A stretch of DNA of 39,475 nt from Pseudoruegeria sp. HB172150 (GCF_013184805.1 NZ_JAATNG010000009.1:1-39475), one strand, 5' to 3'. Shown: positions 24,745-34,035, counted from the stretch's first letter. Translations and numbers: made by a program. The notes: generated by a model not told the origin, from the letters alone.

Positions 24745-26307
24745 ATGAGCGCAGCGCAGCGCAATACAGCCAGCCGCTATGTTTTGAATGCGACGAGTTC
24801 GATCGTCACGATGCTGTTGCGCATGGGGGCACTGGTTTGGGTCAACCAGTTTCTGATCCACCGGATCGCGCCAGAGGAATATGCGCTGGTTCCGGTAGTC
24901 GCTTCGCTGCTCGTCATCGCCGAGATCCTGCCTCTGATCTTCATGCGAGGTTTGTCTCGCTTTATGGTCGAAGCGGACGCACGCCAAGATACGGCGGAAA
25001 TGACGAGAATCGTTTCCTCTATGGTACCTGTGCTGACCGCTGTCGCGATGGTTCTTCTGGTCGGCGGTTTGTTGGCGACCGTCAATATCGACAGCGTCAT
25101 TAACGTTGCGCCGGAATATCGCTGGCAGGCACAAGCAATGCTCTTGATGCTTGTCGCGGTCCTTTGCCTGCGCGTCGCGCTGACTCCTTTCCGTGTCGGA
25201 CTTCATGTGCGAATGCGCTTTGTCGAGGAAAACATGATCCTGCTCGCCACCGAGGTGCTGAGAGTGGTGCTTCTGGTTTTCCTGCTGCTTGCGGTCAGCA
25301 CCCAAGTAATCTGGGTGACCGTGTCCACGTGTGTCGCCAACGTCGTGAACATGCTGATCCTGATCGGCTATACTGTGCGCATCATTCCCGATGCACGCCT
25401 GCGACTATCGGCGATCGCGGTCGCAACGGTGAAACGGCTACTCAGCTTCAGCCTCTGGACGCTGTTCCAGGCATTCAACAACCTCGTTCTCCGAGCAGTT
25501 CCAGCGCTTTTGCTGAACCGCAATGCAAGCGCTATCGACGTGGCGTCGTTCCACATCGGCAACCTTGCCGACACGCAGATCCGCAGGCTGGCGGTGGCCG
25601 CCACAGCGCCGGCCAAACCCGCGCTCACGACGATCTATGCGACGGAGGGCGAGGATTCGCTGCAGAAGTTCTATTATCTCGGCGGACGTTACTACCTGTG
25701 GGTGACCCTGTTCCTGCTGCCGCCATTGCTGGTTTTCGCCTATCCGCTGATCGAACTCTATGCTGGTGCCCGGTATCTCAAGGCCGCACCGGTGATGGTC
25801 ATGCTGCTGGGGGTTTACCCATTCGTCTGGGCCAGCGGCATGTTCTACGAGGTCGCCTATTCGGTCGGTAGGATCCGGTCTTTCAATATTTGCATCATGA
25901 TCCTCAGTCTGGCCGCGCTGGGGGGCATGTGGTACCTCGTCGTGATTCGCGACCTGGGTGCACTCGGTGCGGCGATGGGGCTGAGCGGTTCGTACGCAAT
26001 TGTCCATCTGCTGATCATGTGGCCGGCCGGCCTTTGGCTGGTGAAGGGAACGTGGCCGGTCTTCGTCGGCGAAACCCTGGTGCGCGGCATCGCCCCCTTC
26101 GTGGCCGCCTGCCTTGCCTGTGCGGCGTTCGGATACGTCTTCCCGATCACCAGCTGGGGCGGGTTTTTCCTGGGCAGCGCGGTCTCGGCTCTGGTTTATC
26201 CGGCGGTCTTGATCGGATTGTGCCTTAGCGAAAGCGACAAGGTCCTGATGCAGCGCGCTGTCCACAAGATCCGTGGCCGTTTTTCCGGTAAGAGATCCAA
26301 AGGTTGA
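24745..26307 (+). CDS. Wzx-type polysaccharide flippase (MOP superfamily)
   Basis: A 520-residue polytopic membrane protein with about 12-14 hydrophobic helices spread over its whole length and no soluble domain, as in Wzx/RfbX translocases of the MATE/MOP superfamily. It would flip undecaprenyl-linked repeat units to the periplasm. The N terminus (ASRYVLNATSSIVTMLLRMG), a helix break with conserved Arg near residue 75 (FMRGLSRFMVEAD) and the loop PAKPALTTIYATEGED near residue 300 fit the family. A good GGAG (24736-24739) precedes ATG 24745 by five bases. It lies 205 bases after the giant exoprotein gene, past a hairpin. With the Wzy-like protein at 11703 it indicates a Wzx/Wzy-dependent pathway. 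Confidence 0.88.
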   Translation: MSAAQRNTASRYVLNATSSIVTMLLRMGALVWVNQFLIHRIAPEEYALVPVVASLLVIAEILPLIFMRGLSRFMVEADARQDTAEMTRIVSSMVPVLTAVAMVLLVGGLLATVNIDSVINVAPEYRWQAQAMLLMLVAVLCLRVALTPFRVGLHVRMRFVEENMILLATEVLRVVLLVFLLLAVSTQVIWVTVSTCVANVVNMLILIGYTVRIIPDARLRLSAIAVATVKRLLSFSLWTLFQAFNNLVLRAVPALLLNRNASAIDVASFHIGNLADTQIRRLAVAATAPAKPALTTIYATEGEDSLQKFYYLGGRYYLWVTLFLLPPLLVFAYPLIELYAGARYLKAAPVMVMLLGVYPFVWASGMFYEVAYSVGRIRSFNICIMILSLAALGGMWYLVVIRDLGALGAAMGLSGSYAIVHLLIMWPAGLWLVKGTWPVFVGETLVRGIAPFVAACLACAAFGYVFPITSWGGFFLGSAVSALVYPAVLIGLCLSESDKVLMQRAVHKIRGRFSGKRSKG

Positions 26308-26935
26308 ACGCGGGCTGTAACCGTGCGGGATGGAGCCCGGTCTTTTGACCGCGCCGGGTTACACGCGCGCGGCGATCCCAGCTCCTGCCCCGAGTCGCGC
26401 ATTGCAAAACGCGCGGAACAGTTCTCGCCTCCGCAGCGAATTGTCGAACAATCGTAATTTTCAACGGAACTCCGATCAAAACCGGTTCAGACACCAGCGC
26501 GGTTTGCAAGTGGAAAAATCCCTTATTTACAGAAACTTGAGCACCCTTTATCGGTCAGGTGCGGATTGCAGGCGGTGGCCAGCCATTGACGTGATCCCCG
26601 TGACCGGCAATTCTCCATATGCCGCAGAGCGGCAATCTGGAAACCCAGCGAGACGGGCCTGCGGGCTACGTCGTTGTAGCAATGGTATTGTCTTGAAGAT
26701 CACGGGGTTTGCTTCCAGACCCGCAGGCAGAGGCGGATGCTAAGACAACTGAACAGAGATGGAGCGGTGTTCGGCGTTCGATACGGGACAGGGGCCCATG
26801 TTGCGACACCACAAGGTCCTCGATATTGACGCTTGAAGTTATTCATGGTTCCGGCCGACGGGCAATTGTTACAAGAACCCGCTAGGCGAACGAAATTGGA
26901 AACGTCCTAGAAGGTATTCACAGGAGACCTCATTG
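26308..26935 (+). other. Long leader region upstream of rfbF, no gene seen
   Basis: These 628 bases contain the flippase terminator and presumably the promoter and 5' leader of the CDP-sugar operon. Several separated inverted repeats are visible: CCCCGTGA near 26595 with TCACGGGG near 26700, GCCTGCGGG (26657-26665) with CCCGCAGGC (26720-26728), and CTAGG (26882-26886) with CCTAG (26906-26910) close to the ribosome site. The 137-codon frame at 26330-26743 is Arg/Ser-rich and without family likeness, so it is not called. Confidence 0.4.
26310..26346 (+). terminator. Probable intrinsic terminator of the flippase gene
   Basis: CGGGCT (26311-26316) pairs with AGCCCG (26334-26339) three bases past the wzx stop, followed by GTCTTTT. 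The stem is short and the loop long (17 bases), so strength is uncertain. Confidence 0.45.
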
Positions 26936-27712
26936 ATGAAAGTCGCAATTCTTGCCGGCGGTAAAGGTACGCGCCTGGCCGAGGAAACCTCTGTCCGGCC
27001 GAAGCCGATGGTCGAGATCGGCAACCGCCCGATCCTCTGGCACATCATGATGATCTACTCGCACTACGGCTTCGACGATTTCGCTGTCGCGCTGGGGTAC
27101 AAGGGCGACTACATCAAGCGCTACTTCGTGGAATACGGCACCCTGTCGGGCAACCTGACCGTCGACATGAACAGCAACGACCCGCTGGTGCGCCACGATC
27201 AGGATCACGCGCCGTGGAAGGTCGACCTGATCGAAACCGGCGACGAGACACTGACCGGCGGCCGGGTGAAACGCCTGAAGCCCTACATGGGCGACGGCAC
27301 CTTCATGCTGACATGGGGCGACGGCGTGTCCGACATCGACCTGAAAAAGCTGATCGAGTTCCACAAGTCGCATGGAAAGCTGGCCACGATCACCGCGGTG
27401 CGCCCGCCCGCGCGCTATGGCCACATGCGCTTCAACGGCGACCAGGTCGAGGCGTTCGAGGAAAAGCCGCAGACCGCCGAAGGCTGGATCAACGGCGCGT
27501 TTTTCGTGCTGGAACCGGAAGTCTTCGACTATATCGAAGGCGACATGGTGATGTTCGAGCATGCGCCGCTGGAAAACCTTGCGCGTGACGGCCAGCTGAT
27601 GGCTTATCGTCACGAAGGATTCTGGGCGGCAATGGATACGCTGCGCGACAAGCATACACTGCAAAAACTTTGGGATTCCGGGGATCGTCCCTGGGCTGTT
27701 TGGGAAAAATGA
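26936..27712 (+). CDS. rfbF: Glucose-1-phosphate cytidylyltransferase (RfbF)
   Basis: Makes CDP-glucose from CTP and glucose-1-phosphate, the entry step to CDP-deoxy and branched sugars. The 258-residue protein has the nucleotidyltransferase start [16 protein letters not shown] (residues 3-18), then [19 protein letters not shown], which is the RfbF form with Glu/Thr before the Arg/Lys-Pro-Lys-Pro motif. Further matches are [15 protein letters not shown] and the C-terminal [15 protein letters not shown], both characteristic of RfbF rather than RmlA or GalU. ATG 26936 has GGAG nine bases upstream; a TTG at 26933 would add one residue. The stop overlaps the next start (ATGA at 27709-27712), so rfbF leads a coupled operon of four genes. 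No CDP-glucose 4,6-dehydratase (rfbG) is found in the window. Confidence 0.95.
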   Translation: MKVAILAGGKGTRLAEETSVRPKPMVEIGNRPILWHIMMIYSHYGFDDFAVALGYKGDYIKRYFVEYGTLSGNLTVDMNSNDPLVRHDQDHAPWKVDLIETGDETLTGGRVKRLKPYMGDGTFMLTWGDGVSDIDLKKLIEFHKSHGKLATITAVRPPARYGHMRFNGDQVEAFEEKPQTAEGWINGAFFVLEPEVFDYIEGDMVMFEHAPLENLARDGQLMAYRHEGFWAAMDTLRDKHTLQKLWDSGDRPWAVWEK

Positions 27713-30036
27713 CGATGCGTGTACTCGTGACAGGCCACCGCGGCTATATCGGAACCGTTCTTACCCCGATGCTTCTTGAGGCGGGGCATGACGTCGCCGG
27801 CATCGACAGCGATCTGTACGAACGCTGCACCTTCGAGCCGGGCGGCGAAATGCCGGATATCCCGACGCTTCTGAAGGATGTGCGCGAGGTCACCCCGGCC
27901 GACCTTCTGGGCTTCGACGCCGTGCTGCACCTGGCAGCACTATCGAACGACCCGCTGGGCGACTTCCGCCCCGAGACCACCTACGACATCAACTTCGATG
28001 GCACCATGAACGTCGCCCGCGCCGCCAAGGCCGCGGGCGTCGAGCGTTTCGTGTTCTCGTCTTCCTGCTCGAACTACGGTGCCTCGGGCCCCGATTTCAT
28101 CGACGAGACCGGCGCCTTCAACCCGGTGACGCCCTACGGCATCTCCAAGGTGCGGTCGGAACAGGCACTGGCCGAACTGGCCGATGACAGCTTCTGCCCG
28201 ACCTTCCTGCGCTCGGCCACGGCCTATGGCGTCAGCCCGCGGATCCGCTTCGACCTGGTTCTGAACAACCTGGTCGCCTGGGCCGTCACCACCGGCAACA
28301 TCCACATGAAGTCGGACGGAACGCCGTGGCGCCCGATCACCCATATCGAGGATATCAGCCGCGCCTTCCTCGCCACGCTCTCGACCCCGGTCGAGACGAT
28401 CCGGAACGAGGCGTTCAACGTCGGCGTCACCGATCACAACTACCAGATCAAGGAACTGGCAGAGATCGTGGCCTCGGTCGTGCCGGGCTGCGAGGTGACC
28501 TTCGCCGACGATGCCGGCCCGGACAAGCGCAGCTACCGTGTGAACTGCGACAAGATCCAGCGCGTCATGCCCCATTTCAAACCGCAATGGGATGCGCGCA
28601 AGGGTGCTGAATCGCTCTACAAAGCCTACAAGGCTGTCGACCTGACGCTCGAGGAATTCGAGGGGCCGCGCTATCAGCGGATCGGCCACATCAAGAAACT
28701 GATCGCCGACGGCATCATCGACGAGACGCTGAAGCACACGCCGAAGGCGCTGGCCGAACGTGCCGCGGCGCCCGAGGCTGCCATTGCGCCGGGCTTCGAA
28801 GCCGATGCCGCCGAAGTCAGCTGCATTTCCTGCGGCCATCACGGGCTGAAGCCGATCCTCGACCTCGGCCTGATGCCGCGCTCGGACGGCCTTCTCGATC
28901 CCAGCATCCTCGACCGCCGGGAATCGCTGGTGCCGCTGCGGCTGGGCTATTGCCCGGACTGCACGCTGGTGCAGCTGCTGGAAACCCGCCCGGCAGAAGA
29001 GATGTTCGGCGACGACTATCTCTACTTCTCCTCCTTCTCCGAAGATCTGCTGAAGCACAGCCGCGAGAACGCGCTGGAGCTGATCGAGATGCGCGGCCTC
29101 GGCGCCGACAGCCTTGTCGCAGAGATCGCCTCGAACGACGGCTACATGCTGCAGAACTTCAAGGAAAAAGGCGTGCCGGTCCTCGGCATCGACCCGGCCC
29201 TGCAGCCCGCGACGGCGGCGATGGAGAAGGGGATCGAGACGATCAACGACTTCTTCGGCACCCGCGTCGCCGGCGAACTGGCGGCACAGGGCCGCAAGGC
29301 CGACGTGATCATCGCCAACAACGTGGTGGCCCACGTCGCCGACCAGAACGATCTGGTGGCCGGCATGGCGACGCTGCTGGCCGATGACGGCGTCATCTCG
29401 GTCGAGTTCCCCTATGTGCGGGACCTCATCGACTTCATCGAGTTCGACACGATCTATCACGAGCACCTGTGCTATTTCTCGGTCGGCTCGGCGAAGACGC
29501 TGTTCGCGCGCCACGGGCTGTACCTGAACGACGTGCGCCGCCTGCCGATACACGGCGGCTCGCTGCGGCTCTATTTCGGCAAGACCGACGCGCCGTCCGA
29601 GGCGGTGAAACGGATCCTCGCCGAAGAGCATGAGCTTGGCCTCGACCGTTTCGACTATTACGCCAGCTTCGGCCAGCGCGTGCGGACGTTCCGCGACGAG
29701 GCGCGCAAGCTGATCGCTGAACTGAAGTCCGAGGGCAAACGCATCGCCGCCTACGGCGCCGCCGCCAAGGGCACGATCATGCTGAACTTCCTGCAGCTCA
29801 ATTCGCGCGCGATCGAATACGCGGTGGACCGCAACGTCCACAAGCAGGGCAAGTACATGCCCGGCGTCCGCGTCCGCATCGACGATCCGGAAAAGCTGAA
29901 ATCGGACAAGCCCGATTACGTGATGATCCTGCCGTGGAACTTCCGTGACGAGATCATCCGGCAGCAGCAGGATTTCCTGGCGAAAGGCGGCAAGTTCGTG
30001 GTGCCGATCCCGGATCTCGAGATCGTCTCGAACTGA
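27709..30036 (+). CDS. Fusion: NAD-dependent epimerase/dehydratase + sugar C-methyltransferase
   Basis: A 775-residue two-enzyme fusion. Residues about 3-340 are an extended SDR with VTGHRGYIG, the serine motif SSSCSNYG and an intact YGISK catalytic Tyr/Lys. Residues about 368-775 are a TylC3/NovU/TcaB9-type C-methyltransferase. It has a zinc-binding N-domain with Cys372, Cys375, Cys415 and Cys418 (two CxxC pairs), a SAM-binding segment [11 protein letters not shown] (about 471-481), the active-site Tyr-His-Glu-His at 583-586, and a C-terminal Rossmann-like domain with [10 protein letters not shown]. Such enzymes methylate C3 of 4-keto-hexoses. A longer open frame from 27670 intrudes into rfbF, and ATG 27709 gives the ATGA overlap. 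It shares a TGATG junction with the next gene at 30036. Fusion implies direct handling of one intermediate; the exact sugar is not known. Confidence 0.9.
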   Translation: MTMRVLVTGHRGYIGTVLTPMLLEAGHDVAGIDSDLYERCTFEPGGEMPDIPTLLKDVREVTPADLLGFDAVLHLAALSNDPLGDFRPETTYDINFDGTMNVARAAKAAGVERFVFSSSCSNYGASGPDFIDETGAFNPVTPYGISKVRSEQALAELADDSFCPTFLRSATAYGVSPRIRFDLVLNNLVAWAVTTGNIHMKSDGTPWRPITHIEDISRAFLATLSTPVETIRNEAFNVGVTDHNYQIKELAEIVASVVPGCEVTFADDAGPDKRSYRVNCDKIQRVMPHFKPQWDARKGAESLYKAYKAVDLTLEEFEGPRYQRIGHIKKLIADGIIDETLKHTPKALAERAAAPEAAIAPGFEADAAEVSCISCGHHGLKPILDLGLMPRSDGLLDPSILDRRESLVPLRLGYCPDCTLVQLLETRPAEEMFGDDYLYFSSFSEDLLKHSRENALELIEMRGLGADSLVAEIASNDGYMLQNFKEKGVPVLGIDPALQPATAAMEKGIETINDFFGTRVAGELAAQGRKADVIIANNVVAHVADQNDLVAGMATLLADDGVISVEFPYVRDLIDFIEFDTIYHEHLCYFSVGSAKTLFARHGLYLNDVRRLPIHGGSLRLYFGKTDAPSEAVKRILAEEHELGLDRFDYYASFGQRVRTFRDEARKLIAELKSEGKRIAAYGAAAKGTIMLNFLQLNSRAIEYAVDRNVHKQGKYMPGVRVRIDDPEKLKSDKPDYVMILPWNFRDEIIRQQQDFLAKGGKFVVPIPDLEIVSN

Positions 30037-31214
30037 TGGCGGAAGAACTGAACAAGTGCCCGGCCTGCGGGTCCGGCGCCGTGGCCGAAATCTATCGGCT
30101 CGACGCCATCCCGGTGCAAAGCTGCATCCTGCTCGACAGCGAAGAGGAGGCGCGGAACTTTCCGCGCCGGCCCCTGCTGCTGAAGTTCTGCAATGACTGC
30201 GGCTTCGTATTCAACGCGGTGTTCGAGCTGGAACAGGTCGACTACGCCTCGACCACCGAGGAAAGCCAGCACTTCTCGGGCACCTTCAACCGCTTCGCCA
30301 AGGAGCTGGCGGCAGAGGTCGCCTCGCTCTACGACCTGAAGGGCAAGAAGACGCTGGAGATCGGCTGTGGCAAGGGCGAGTTCCTGCAGGAACTGGCCGA
30401 GCAGACCGGGACGCAGGGTCTGGGTGTCGATCCGGGGTTCATTCCCGAGCGTCTGCCCGGTGCCGACGGGCAGGAGATCCGGTTCCAGCGCGAATATTTC
30501 GATCCTGCGACCATCGCCGAGACGCCCGATTTCGTTGTCTGCCGGCACACGCTGGAACATATCCCAGCGGTCGGCCAGTTCATGGACGACATCGCCACCG
30601 CCATCGACGGCCGCACCGACGTGGGCATCTTCTTCGAGACGCCGGACGTGCGCCGCGTGCTCGACGAGGGCGCGTTCTGGGACATCTACTACGAGCACTG
30701 CTCGTATTTCACGCTGGGAAGCCATGCCCGCCTGTTCCGCCGCGCCGGGATGGACGTGACCAAGCTCTACCTGGCCTATGATGACCAGTACATCATCCAG
30801 TATGCCGAGCCGTCCACCGGCCGCCCACCGCTGCCGGAAGAGGACGACCTCGAGGCCGTGCGCGCGCTGGCGGCGGCCTTCCCGGAACAGGTGGCCGAAA
30901 CCCGCGCCTACTGGACCGATTTCGTCCGCTCCCGCCACGCTGACGGCAAGCGCGTCGCGATCTGGGGCGGCGGCTCCAAGGGCGTGTCGTTCCTGACGAC
31001 GAACGACCTCGGCGACGAGGTGGCGCAGGTCATCGACATCAACCCGTTCAAGCAGGGCCGCTACCTTCCCGGCACCGGGCATCTCGTGTCCGGCCCGGCC
31101 AGCCTGAAGGACGCGCCGCCCGACACGGTGATCGTGATGAACCCGATCTACCTGAAGGAAATCGGCGCCGATCTGGCGGCGATGGGCCTGAACCCCGAAC
31201 TGGTGGCGGTCTGA
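30036..31214 (+). CDS. C-methyltransferase-like class I SAM methyltransferase (second)
   Basis: A 392-residue protein with the same three-part layout as the methyltransferase half of the preceding fusion. It has zinc-binding Cys8/Cys11 and Cys52/Cys55, a SAM motif LEIGCGKGEF (107-116), CRHTLEHI (169-176), Tyr218-Tyr-Glu220-His221 in the position of the C-methyltransferase Tyr-x-Glu-His site, and a C-terminal domain with AIWGGGSKGVSF. All the residues I would expect for zinc and catalysis are kept, so it is probably active. It is coupled by single-base overlap (TGATG) to genes on both sides. It might methylate another carbon, or another sugar, or modify the product of the fusion enzyme. O- or N-methylation cannot be excluded from sequence alone. 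Confidence 0.88.
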   Translation: MAEELNKCPACGSGAVAEIYRLDAIPVQSCILLDSEEEARNFPRRPLLLKFCNDCGFVFNAVFELEQVDYASTTEESQHFSGTFNRFAKELAAEVASLYDLKGKKTLEIGCGKGEFLQELAEQTGTQGLGVDPGFIPERLPGADGQEIRFQREYFDPATIAETPDFVVCRHTLEHIPAVGQFMDDIATAIDGRTDVGIFFETPDVRRVLDEGAFWDIYYEHCSYFTLGSHARLFRRAGMDVTKLYLAYDDQYIIQYAEPSTGRPPLPEEDDLEAVRALAAAFPEQVAETRAYWTDFVRSRHADGKRVAIWGGGSKGVSFLTTNDLGDEVAQVIDINPFKQGRYLPGTGHLVSGPASLKDAPPDTVIVMNPIYLKEIGADLAAMGLNPELVAV

Positions 31215-32383
31215 TGAGCCTTGCAACGGAATGCCCGGTCAGCGGGTCAACAAACCTGAAGCCGGTCTTCACCCTCGGCAACGTGCCGGTGATCTGCAAC
31301 CAGCTCTGGCCCGATGCCGACGCCGCTCGCGAAGCGCCGGCCGGTGACGTCGATCTGGTGATCTGCCCCGAAACCGCGATGATCTGGAACGCCGCCTTCG
31401 AGCCCGAGCGTATGGTCTACGCGCCCGGCTACGAGAACGCGCTGCATTTCTCGCCAAAGTTTCAGGCTTTTGCCGAGGAACTGGCAAAGGGGCTGGTCGA
31501 CCGCTTCGACCTCAAGGGCAAGCACGTGTTCGAGATCGGCTGCGGCGACGGCCACATGCTGGACCTGATGTCAAAGCACGGCGCGGCCACCGCCACCGGA
31601 TTCGACCCGTCGATGGAAGGCAAGGAAACGCCATTCACCGCCCGCGACGGGGTAGAGATCGTGCCGGAATACTTCCGCTCCGACCAGCTCGACCGTCCGT
31701 TCGACGCGATCCTGTGCCGCCACGTGCTGGAGCATCTCGACGCACCGATGCCGCTGCTGCACGACATCCGCCGTGCAATCGGCGATCGCGACGTGCCGGT
31801 CTATTTCGAGGTCCCGAACGCCGGCTGGATGCTGCGCGCCGTGTCGATGTGGGACGTAATCTACGAACATGTCGGCTACTGGACCGCCGCCTCGATGGAG
31901 GCCGCGTTCCGCCGCGCCGGGTTCGCGCCCGTGTCGGTCACCGAAGGCTATGACGGCCAATTTCTGATGCTAGAGGCGCGGCCCACCGCGCCCGACCCGT
32001 CGTGGCTGTCGCCCGACACCACCAGGGTCATCGCCGACGCAGAAGCATTCGCGACGGCAGCCAACGGCCTGCTCGCCGGCTGGCGCGACCGGCTGTCCAG
32101 GCTCGACGGCAAGGCAGTGATCTGGGGCGCCGGCTCGAAGGGCATCACCTTCGCCAACGCCCTCGGCGACGCCGCCGCGCCGCTGGCCGCCCTCGTCGAC
32201 CTCAACCCGCGCAAACACGGCCTCTACGCCCCCGGCGTGGCCCTGCCGGTCGTGGCGCCGGACGACCTGAAAACGATCCAGCCCGACCTCGTCCTGATCT
32301 CCAACGCGCTCTACGAGCAGGAGATCTCCGACCAGGTGCGCGGCATGGGGCTGAACCCGGAATTCGCGGTGGTGGCGGGGTAA
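31214..32383 (+). CDS. C-methyltransferase-like SAM methyltransferase (third, degenerate zinc site)
   Basis: A 389-residue relative of the 30036 protein, collinear along its whole length: SAM motif FEIGCGDGHM (106-115), CRHVLEHL (168-175) and the C-terminal AVIWGAGSKGITF. Two of the four zinc ligands are lost: Cys7 remains but its partner is Ser10, and Cys51 remains but its partner is Thr54. In the active-site motif the first Tyr is Ile216 (Ile-Tyr-Glu218-His219). The SAM site is intact, so it likely binds cofactor but may act on a different substrate or position. It is the last gene of the coupled operon, with the GT2 start 26 bases after its stop. Divergent function after duplication is inference. 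Confidence 0.85.
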   Translation: MSLATECPVSGSTNLKPVFTLGNVPVICNQLWPDADAAREAPAGDVDLVICPETAMIWNAAFEPERMVYAPGYENALHFSPKFQAFAEELAKGLVDRFDLKGKHVFEIGCGDGHMLDLMSKHGAATATGFDPSMEGKETPFTARDGVEIVPEYFRSDQLDRPFDAILCRHVLEHLDAPMPLLHDIRRAIGDRDVPVYFEVPNAGWMLRAVSMWDVIYEHVGYWTAASMEAAFRRAGFAPVSVTEGYDGQFLMLEARPTAPDPSWLSPDTTRVIADAEAFATAANGLLAGWRDRLSRLDGKAVIWGAGSKGITFANALGDAAAPLAALVDLNPRKHGLYAPGVALPVVAPDDLKTIQPDLVLISNALYEQEISDQVRGMGLNPEFAVVAG

Positions 32384-32409
32384 ATTAGCGCCTGTTCAAA
32401 TCAGAGTGG

Positions 32410-33438
32410 ATGCAAGTACCCATGGAAACGATCAAGATTGAAAGGTCCCAAGCGTCCTCCGAAGCAGTCGCTGCTCCCACGGTTTCCATTATCATCATCA
32501 GCTACAACACGTGGGAGATGACGTTAGAATGTTTGGAGTCCGTCGCTCGCGAAACGACGGTACCCCATGAAGTAATTGTGCTCGACAACGCGTCATCGGA
32601 CGGATCAGCCAAAGCGATCGCTGAAAAGTTTCCGGACGTCAAACTGATGCCGGAGACAGCCAATCACGGGTTCGCAAAAGGCAATAACGTCGCCATCGAG
32701 CATGCCAGGGGAAAGTACGTTCTTCTATTAAATCCGGACACGGTCGTTCTGGATTCAGCGATCGACAAGCTCTTGCAGTTTGCGCAGGACCGCCCTGACG
32801 CAAAGATCTGGGGCGGAAGGACGCTATATGGTGACCGAAGCCTGAACCCCACGAATTGCTGGCGGCAAATGTCGCTCTGGAGTCTCACAAGCCAGGTTTT
32901 CGGTCTGTCCAGCATGTTCCGGAACAGCGGATTCTTTAATCCGGAAGGGTACGGAGACTGGCAGCGAGATGACGAGCGCGAGGTCGACATCGTCACTGGT
33001 TGTCTTCTGCTCATCGAACGCGACTTTTGGCACGAACTCGGCGGCTTCGATCTGACCTACGTCATGTACGGAGAAGAAGCGGATCTTTGCCTTCGTGCGC
33101 GCAAGCTGGGCGCAAGGCCCCGAATTACCCCGAACGCGGAAATCGTCCACTATGTCGGGGCGTCGGAGGCGGTCCATGCCCGCAAACTCGTCCGCGTTCT
33201 CACTGCGAAAACCACGCTGATCCGCCAGAATTTCCCCGCCTGGAAGCGTCCCTTCGGCCTGACAATGATGCGGCTCTGGCCCTGGAGCCGCATGCGGGCA
33301 GCACAGGTGCGAGCGTGGGCTACGCGAAAGACGAAACACCGAGAGAGCGCGGAAAGCTGGGGCGAAGTCTGGGATCGCAGGAGCGAATGGCGCGATGGTT
33401 ACCCCGAACCGCTTCCGAACAAGGGCCACGGTGTGTGA
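32410..33438 (+). CDS. Glycosyltransferase family 2, rhamnosyltransferase-like
   Basis: A 342-residue GT2 of the WbbL/rhamnosyltransferase-like subgroup. Landmarks are VSIIIISYNTWEMTLECLES (about 25-44), VIVLDNASSDGS (about 55-66), NHGFAKGNNVAIEHARG (about 85-101) and the LLNPDTVV motif (about 106-113) in place of a DxD. GGFDLTYVMYGEEADLCLRA (about 212-231) is the catalytic-base ED region. The start at 32410 lacks a good ribosome site, and ATG 32422 is an alternative that removes four residues. Codons are more AT-rich than in the preceding operon, suggesting separate origin. The stop overlaps the GTG of the acyltransferase (33435-33438). It could transfer the sugar made by the operon upstream or L-rhamnose; this is not decidable here. 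Confidence 0.92.
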   Translation: MQVPMETIKIERSQASSEAVAAPTVSIIIISYNTWEMTLECLESVARETTVPHEVIVLDNASSDGSAKAIAEKFPDVKLMPETANHGFAKGNNVAIEHARGKYVLLLNPDTVVLDSAIDKLLQFAQDRPDAKIWGGRTLYGDRSLNPTNCWRQMSLWSLTSQVFGLSSMFRNSGFFNPEGYGDWQRDDEREVDIVTGCLLLIERDFWHELGGFDLTYVMYGEEADLCLRARKLGARPRITPNAEIVHYVGASEAVHARKLVRVLTAKTTLIRQNFPAWKRPFGLTMMRLWPWSRMRAAQVRAWATRKTKHRESAESWGEVWDRRSEWRDGYPEPLPNKGHGV

Positions 33439-33980
33439 AGAACCGTAAGGACACCCGCATCTTCGCACGAGCCATCCGCGGGATATGGTCGATCTTCGAC
33501 CCGAGAGCGCTCGCACATGGGTTCCGGATCCTGCATTATTACAACTACACGCACGTGTCTCAAAAGCGCCGAATGGAAATCGGCGACAAGGTGCGTATCG
33601 CTCCGAACGCCTCTTTCGCGAATGGAGACAGGATCAGGATTGGGAACCGGGTGCAGATTGGTGCTCGGTGTACTTTGTGGGCAGGCGATAACTCAGGAAG
33701 AATCATCGTCGGCGATGATGTTACGTTCGGCCCGGACTGCTTTTTGACGGCTTCGAATTACGGGCTGGCAGCCGGACAACTGGTAACCGAACAGCCAACT
33801 GTAGAGAGCGATGTCAGTATCGGTGAAGGCGCCTGGCTAGGTGCCCGGGTTATCGTCACTGCCGGCGTAACCGTTGGCGCCCATGCAGTTATCGGGGCCG
33901 GCTCAGTCGTAACCAAGGACATTCCGGAAGGCGTTATCGCCGCGGGGAACCCAGCCAGAACTATCCGCCCACGCGCGTGA
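33435..33980 (+). CDS. Left-handed beta-helix (hexapeptide) O-acyltransferase
   Basis: A 181-residue acetyl/acyltransferase of the LacA/WbbJ hexapeptide-repeat family, expected to O-acetylate a sugar using acetyl-CoA. After a basic N terminus, hexapeptide turns run through the protein: IRIGNRVQIGARC, IIVGDDVTFGPDC, then VSIGEGAWLGARVIVTAGVTVGAHAVIGAGSVV, ending with the family hallmark GVIAAGNPARTI. The expected His of the active-site loop is not obvious (the loop reads ASNYGLAAGQ rather than the common H-x-x). The frame is open far upstream inside the GT2 gene, but GTG 33435 overlaps that gene's stop as GTGA and begins where family likeness begins. It probably decorates the repeat unit. Confidence 0.85.
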   Translation: MKNRKDTRIFARAIRGIWSIFDPRALAHGFRILHYYNYTHVSQKRRMEIGDKVRIAPNASFANGDRIRIGNRVQIGARCTLWAGDNSGRIIVGDDVTFGPDCFLTASNYGLAAGQLVTEQPTVESDVSIGEGAWLGARVIVTAGVTVGAHAVIGAGSVVTKDIPEGVIAAGNPARTIRPRA

Positions 33981-34035
33981 TGCGCCCGAAATCCGGTCTC
34001 TATCGCAGCTCGCCCCACGCGAGGGCGGCCGAACC

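Noticed and set aside
27940-29841. 633-codon minus-strand frame opposite the fusion gene
   Set aside because: Typical shadow of a high-GC gene; the plus strand encodes two recognised enzymes with intact motifs over the whole stretch.
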